A stretch of 64,000 bases of DNA from assembly GCA_949358305.1 (NCBI GenBank), contig OX442314.1, positions 65,047,369 to 65,111,368 of the forward strand, given 5' to 3'. The notes beneath the pieces were generated by a model. That model saw nothing but the letters and a program-made list of their open reading frames with translations, had not been told where the DNA came from and searched no databases. The translations under genes were made by a program, and so were the position numbers. Below, piece after piece: positions 58,524-64,000 of this stretch (within the stretch, counting starts at the first letter, position 1; every line of letters begins with the position of its first letter). Source of the stretch: Strigamia acuminata. Its lineage: Eukaryota > Arthropoda > Chilopoda > Geophilomorpha > Linotaeniidae.

Positions 58524-61202
58524 TCGCTCCCACCAAAAAAGGAAGACGACAGCGGGGGGAAATTTATCCCTAATAAATTCACATCTTCTCTTTACTAGGA
58601 CAGCCCATCTAACCTCGCTAATTACCACAAGTGACGTTGTGGAGACGCTTAGCATGACCAACCGTCTCTCTTATCTGTACCCCGCAACCCATCCCCTCTC
58701 TCAGACTCCCATCTCGGTCCTTTCTATTCCTTTCAAGAGACCGAGTGTAAGGACCTAAGAGGGAGGGGAATAGGAAATACAGACACTCTCTATTATTTAT
58801 GCAAACAAAACTATTTTCGATTAACAGCTTTTAATCGCTTCTCTTGAGAAAATCTGATCACCTCTTTTTAAATTCCAGAATCTAACTCAATTCAACGAAC
58901 GTCGTAATCTTACGACTTGTGACTCTCGACACGGCTCAAATAACCACTTCACGTGCCGATGTTCTTTGACTACTTTTTCTCTTATTCGGAGACAACGACT
59001 TCCGGACTACTTAAAATTCCTATTACAAACCGGAATCGTCCTCTGTTAACTCTCGAATGTCTTAATAAATTCTTAAAAGAGGAAGTCAAGATTGCCGAAC
59101 CCGTGGACCCAGCAACAGCGGACTTCTCTTATTTGCTAATCCACTTCACTTGTTTTAGACAACAACCTTTACTATCAGCTCTGTAAATCTCTAATATTTT
59201 CTTATCTTATTTCTGCCTTGGAAAACTCCATCAACTTTGTTAAAAAAGAAAAACCTTATCAAGACCGGATTTTAATAACAGAATGAGTGAAGAGTAAAAA
59301 CCACATGCTACTATTTTCTAATGAATGGGTTAGTTTCTTGTTGTTGGGCTTAGATTAAGCACCCTGTATATTATTTCCCGTGTTAATTGTTTGAGGTAAG
59401 AGTGAGGGAGGCTATGAGGACTCTTCTATCTGTTATTTTTCCACAATATAAAATCTTAGGATTAGGAAAACAGGAAATTGATCAAAAAGGTTTAGTGACC
59501 GTTCCTCTTCGGCGACCGACGGCGTGCACTCCGCCGGTGGCCGGCAGGACTTTTCCGGACACATTTTGTCGTTTCCAATCCCAATTTTATTTTATATATT
59601 CATATAATTCCCTCCCGACTCAAAAAAGAAACAAGAAGGGAAGCTCTATTGCTATTCGGGTCCCTACTCCTGCTAACTCTGGCTGGAGGTCTCTAAGGGA
59701 TTCGAGCAACCCATTGGTGTTTGCCATCTTGCATGTCGAAGAATCGAACATTCAAACGAAGAACCATTAGAATCATAAAGAGAGAAGGGGTGTAGAGGGA
59801 CTTTATATTTGAATGTGTGTATGAAAGCACTGTCCTTGTCACATTAGATAAGCTGGTGTGAACAGGTCCTGGTATATTCCCGCATTCGTTTTAGCTCTAA
59901 ACAACTGCATCAATTAGGAGAGCTTTCCATTTTCGTCTAATCCCGAGGGGAAAAGCGATTTATTCATCTAAATGGCTTGAAACTCCCATTATCTATTTCA
60001 ACTGTTATGAAGGTTTAAGAGGTCAAGGTTTTCTATTCTATTTACTTCTTTATGTATTTTCTAACCCTAAAAGGACAATGTAACCCATAAGTGAACGCCG
60101 CAATGCGAAGGACTTATTTGCTAACTTCCAAACAGAAAGTCCAAAGCCATTACTTCACAAATTGAATCATTTTTCTGAGAACGTCCAGAATTCTCAAGAT
60201 TCCCAGTGTTCAAAGGCGGTTTACTTTGGCTGCCCTTAAATCAGAGCTTTCCAGAGGAAAAAAGGAAAAAGGAGGTACTTATAACAGAAAAACTAATCTA
60301 TCTCGTTCTGTCATTCTTATGTTATATGTAAGGGATTTTTCTATTTAGTCAGGATTTAAGTATGGCATGGATTGATATTTAGGAAGCGACAGCATGTATC
60401 TTGACACACTCGGCGCCAAGGAGTAGATCCACTTTTCAGGAAATCTCCCGAAATAAAGTGGCGAACTTTTCTAATACTGAAACTGTCAGGAAAAAACACA
60501 ACTAAAGGTTATCTAAGGAGGGAGGCTTTATTTTCTAAGATGCACCCAGCGGCAATGAATATCTCAACAGATCGGCTCATGTGGTTTTGACTAATGCCAT
60601 AAATACTAACACCGACTTCTATATTTGACCAACACCTGAATTCAAATGTAATAGAAATTATAAATTCTTACGTCCAAACTCAATCTGCTCCCGATTTATT
60701 AAACTTGTTCTTACTGTAATATCCTGGAGAATAAGTATTTCTACTGTGAAGATCTTTTATGCTTTCAAAGAAATCGATCGGGAAACTTCCGAAACTTGAA
60801 AATCACTAAATTCTCGAGAGGAATTCTCTGCATTTTCTTAAATAAAGAGCTGTATAAAAGGACTGGAAGAATAAACTAAATTAATTTCTATTTTTCTAAG
60901 TGACGAGAGGTTTGTATTCTTTTCTGTTGGTTCTGGGGTCTTTAATTCTCAATAAACTGGGATTCGCTCCTTTTCTCGACTGAACCTTTTCACTGTCACC
61001 TTGTTTCTTCGGCTGACTTCACCTGGCTCTTCCCAACTCAACAACTTCCTCAAACCAACTTGCACCGGACTAATTCTCTAACTGATTGCTTTAAAAATCC
61101 TTTCAGTTTAACTTTACGATCCCTTTTTATTCTATTAGCTGAAAGCTGATGATTGTTGCCTTTTCTTACTCTACAAGGAGGAAGATGGATTTCTATCTTT
61201 AG

Positions 61203-61310
61203 GTTTGATGGACCGCTGTTAACCAACTAAAACCTTTTCTCTAATCTAGTACTTGGGTTTGATGGACCACTGTTAACCAACTAAAACCTTCTCTAAATTC
61301 TGTCTTCTGT
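61203..61310 (+). repeat. 54-bp tandem repeat, two copies, in element C
   Basis: GTTTGATGGACC and CTGTTAACCAACTAAAACC recur at 61203 and 61257. A degenerate third match (GACGGACCAACTGTTAACCG) is near 61465. This is similar in scale to the 48-bp repeat of element B, but the sequence is unrelated. Confidence 0.8.
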
Positions 61311-63049
61311 ATAGGGGGGAATTTTCTTCTTTAAAACTTTATTATGCAACCTCGAGACTTTCCCGAGTTTCTCCCCTTTTTTTCTATCTCTCATTTTTTG
61401 AGGAGTGAATTCAGCGCGAAAGTTTCACGCGTCAATTATCCTCGCATTCTGCTAGTGAAACTCGACGGACCAACTGTTAACCGACTGGACTTCTACATTG
61501 CAAGCTTTCTAAATTAGACTGACCGTGCTGTTAACAGCTCAAAAGAGAAAGTTTCTTGCTACTAAAGGAATCTCCAACAACCAATGTAATATTTTCTTCT
61601 TGTAGCTTGTTGCTTTGAAAATAAAGACAAAGAGTCACGGAAAAATTCCTGACGAACAACTTCTATTTCAAAATGGCCCTTTGCCAGAAAGGAAATCAAT
61701 GTAAAGGTTTTACGTTCGTCTTTCTTTTTCTGTACAATAAGATTTATCTCTCTTTGGTTCGATTTATTGCGAATCAGCACCAACGGAACTTATTGCGCTC
61801 TTTCTCCGCCTGAGGAAATATCAATTTCGATCCAAGTGACCAATTGGGACCTCCCGCTAAGGCGATGCTGCAATTTGCAACTAATGGCGAACTCTCTCGC
61901 TCCTTCATTAGTCTGAAATTATTCTTGCGCGTGGCGAATCATTTTATTCAACTAGCTTTCGACCTCCTTCAAAACGCTTAGATACTTTAATAAAACCTCT
62001 TGAAGTCGACCATAACTTTCTATTGCCACGGATGATGAAACCCAAAACTCCTTCTTTTATTCGGCGTCCCGAAAAACTGAATAGAGAATCGAAATTCCAC
62101 ACATCACCTCTCTAACGTATAAACTTAGCTTGCATTAAAACTTCTTATGCTATTCACGAGTTGGACCCTTAACCTGGGGTGTGCTAATTCTCTTTTCTGG
62201 TTCTTTAAAAGGCTGTCCAGCTTCTTAATTATGCATACTCCCAAACGGATTCCAACCGCGTTCAAACTTAAGAGACTCGAAATTTTCTTTTCAATTAAAA
62301 CTCACACCAATCTCAAAATTGTCGATTGGGGGAACCCACGTCTTTATCTATAAAGGGAATTTATCTTCTTGCCCCTGTTCTATTTAACGTGGACTTGTTC
62401 ATGCTTGAATGCAACTTTCGCAAACGTCGGAAATTAATTTCTAAACTCGCAATTGAAACTCTAATTTAACTCAAAGCTTTTTACCTTTAATTCATCAACG
62501 TGACAAAAAAAGGACTGACTAGAAACTTCAATCTCCAAAGAAAATCCAGTTCACAAAAAAAACCGACTAATTATGCATATGCAATTGGAAATCAATCCCC
62601 CCAAAAAGACACACTTCGAACTTTGAATGTGATTCGCAAAACTCAACACTTAAAAATTAAGATCGTAACGGAAATACTCCATATCGAACGGCGCTCACGA
62701 AATTGTCAGGTCGGAAACAACTCGAAAATATGCTAGTCTAAAAATCATACACACTAAAGTAAACTGTACAAGGCGTTTTTCAATGACTCGCTTCATTAGG
62801 CAAGAGTGTCTTACGACCCTCGTTGAGCCCTGAAACAGAGCACGCCCCACAAATTAAGACTACCAATATACCGCACACCAAATCGAATCCGACATAACAA
62901 CCCCGCAATACACATACACTAGCCGAACGAAACAAAAACCCCCAAAACAATCCTAAAACAACTCTAAACTAACTTAAAACAAATAAACAATTCGAAAAAA
63001 GAAAACACAAGACTCTTCTCTTCTAGTGTCATTGCGTTGTGTATAACTT

Positions 63050-63625
63050 CTAGGCTCGCCCGAGATTCAGGGTTCCGATCGTTCCTCCTTCTTTATACGC
63101 CGACTGCTTAATTTCCGCAACCTTCTTCATTCCGGTCCCGCGACGCCATTGTCCCTTCCGACGGCTCGACCGACGCTTTCGGACCAACCGACCTCCCGCG
63201 ACGTATTTTTCCCAAATCTCCTTCGACTTGATTACCGCCCGACGAGAGACCGCTTGCCGCTTCGCCCTCAACCCATCAGTGCGGGCACTTCTCTGTTGAC
63301 GCCGGCTGCTTCCTTTTGCGACCCTGGGACTTCTATTCTCATCTGGTTGCTGGCTCTCTCCTCGTCTACCCGACGAATCCCGGTCATCCACGGCACCACA
63401 AAAAGGGCTATGTTGCCAGCAAGCAGTGATTGCTGCAAGGACTGGCAACTCACGCACCTCGTAATAAACATTCGAGCGATCAAATCTTCGCACAGCACTT
63501 TTCACTACTCGACTCGATTGAAACCATTCTGACATCTGATAACGCATATCATGTTTTCTGACTTGGCCATCATTGTCCTCTCCATGTCGACCAAAACTCG
63601 AGAACCTGGCTTTTGCTTTAAACAT
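63050..63625 (-). CDS. Leader frame of element C crossing LTR, primer site and leader
   Basis: The open frame extends upstream to 63658, but the first ATG (M-F-K-A-K-A-R) is at 63625 in the 5' LTR. The 192-codon product runs through the LTR end (63411) and primer site and is very basic (R-R-S-S-R-R-K-G). Q-W-R-R-G-T-G corresponds to Q-W-R-Y-G-Y-G in the leader frame of element B, which suggests shared descent. It may be a remnant nucleic-acid-binding gag segment or a leader peptide; no domain is recognised. Confidence 0.4.
   Translation of the reverse strand: MFKAKARFSSFGRHGEDNDGQVRKHDMRYQMSEWFQSSRVVKSAVRRFDRSNVYYEVRELPVLAAITACWQHSPFCGAVDDRDSSGRRGESQQPDENRSPRVAKGSSRRQQRSARTDGLRAKRQAVSRRAVIKSKEIWEKYVAGGRLVRKRRSSRRKGQWRRGTGMKKVAEIKQSAYKEGGTIGTLNLGRA
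63374..63398 (-). other. Primer binding site (tRNA-His type) of element C
   Basis: On the - strand TGGTGCCGTG, then a short insertion, then ACCGGGATTCG, 12 nt from the LTR end. It matches tRNA-His in its first ten bases and resumes after the insertion. It is less perfect than the BEL and element B sites. Confidence 0.5.
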
Positions 63626-64000
63626 GACTGTTGGCGGATATTCGGGCTCGAATATCAATCTCGTCTTTCATAAATCAAAGATGGCGCAGATTCGAATCTC
63701 GCGCTTGTGTGCAACCGAAAAGAAACACTCGTTCTTATTTACGAACAAATATAAACCGATGTTTAATCGTTCAAATCAGAACTATAACTGTTTTTACAAT
63801 GTGTAAACTCGTGTCACGGTCTCTAACAACAATAAACGTCAACACGACAGCATTATTAATAAAATAGATAACAATATATCAAAAAGCCAATGTCTCAAAA
63901 CGGCCTCCGTACAACAAAACAAGAACGGCCGTTGAGAGTTCAAATTACACCAAAAAACTTATCTTTAATATCGAAAATCGAGCATATAAATAACTCAAAC
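63411..64000 (-). repeat. Element C LTR, right copy (5' LTR), truncated by window edge
   Basis: Repeats 56778-57367 (offset 6633) with no difference noticed. The remaining 1.15 kb of this LTR should lie to the right of the window. Confidence 0.92.

Larger units (their letters stand above)
58524..63410 (-). mobile_element. Element C interior (no polyprotein)
   Basis: 4.9 kb with stops in all frames, apart from the leader frame at its right end. Low-complexity A- and T-rich stretches and a short tandem repeat are seen. A 127-codon + strand frame at 59387-59770 lacks an ATG start and any recognisable motif. No RT, integrase or gag similarity was found by eye. Confidence 0.75.
56778..64000 (-). 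mobile_element. Element C: large, nearly non-coding LTR retrotransposon, right end outside window
   Basis: 3' LTR 56778-58523, interior 58524-63410 (4887 bp), 5' LTR from 63411 to beyond the window (offset 6633). On the - strand the LTR starts TGTTGCGAG and ends GGCAACA. A tRNA-His-like primer site lies at 63374-63398, and a purine-rich stretch (GGTGGGAGCGA) precedes the 3' LTR. It shares structure with element B: TGTTGCGA start, polypurine-tract region, primer type, leader frame, antisense splice signals in the LTR, and no polyprotein. The overall sequence is diverged from B. The target in BEL-3 gag is ...TATTTAC. Confidence 0.85.

Noticed and set aside
59387-59770. 127-codon frame in the interior of element C
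   Set aside because: It begins at TTG rather than ATG, has low-complexity composition and no recognisable motif, and is surrounded by non-coding sequence.

Overview
This window is repeat-dense eukaryotic DNA, most likely pericentromeric or similar heterochromatin from an AT-rich invertebrate animal. The evidence is BEL/Pao retrotransposons (an animal-specific lineage), a Gypsy/Ty3 retrotransposon, short introns-like signals of 50-110 nt, and long blocks of about 140-bp satellite. I see no host protein-coding gene, rRNA or convincing functional tRNA. The species cannot be named from the sequence.

Layout. The base layer is one satellite, always in the same orientation, at 1-2630, 12049-13158, 31236-31396 and 40815-53690. 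It is built from 140-bp (type A) and 147-bp (type B) monomers, and the largest block shows higher-order repeats of 8 monomers (1134 bp) and 16 monomers (2267 bp). Five LTR retrotransposons interrupt it. BEL-1 (2631-12048, + strand) and BEL-2 (31397-40814, - strand) are near-identical 9418-bp copies, both inserted at the same base of the monomer. Element B (13159-31235, - strand) is an LTR element with 1897-bp LTRs and an almost non-coding interior, split by a nested Gypsy element (15573-24134, + strand). BEL-3 (53691-56777, + strand) is cut off inside gag by element C (56778 to beyond 64000, - strand), which resembles B: LTRs of about 1.75 kb and a non-coding interior.

How the parts work. The BEL copies encode a Gag-PR-RT-RNase H-IN polyprotein, broken in each copy by different small lesions. 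The Gypsy element has an intact pol frame behind a textbook -1 frameshift heptamer (GGGAAAC directly followed by the gag stop), but its gag has a probable lost start codon and a 1-nt shift. LTR pairs differ at about zero to three positions by eye, so all insertions are recent. B and C carry no recognisable polyprotein. They share tRNA-His-type primer sites with BEL and have BEL-like LTR ends (TGTTGC at the start of both; GCAACA at the end of C), so they may be non-autonomous partners of BEL or a relative.

The most unusual feature is inside the LTRs of B and C. On the strand antisense to the element there is a chain of alternating splice acceptors and donors delimiting mini-exons, in B at least seven introns in about 1 kb, starting near a short frame that begins M-A-D-L in both families. 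Other points of note are a long open frame crossing U5, primer site and leader in all three His-primed families, a perfect RFX X-box palindrome plus CRE in the BEL LTR, and D-P-G in place of D-S/T-G in the BEL protease.
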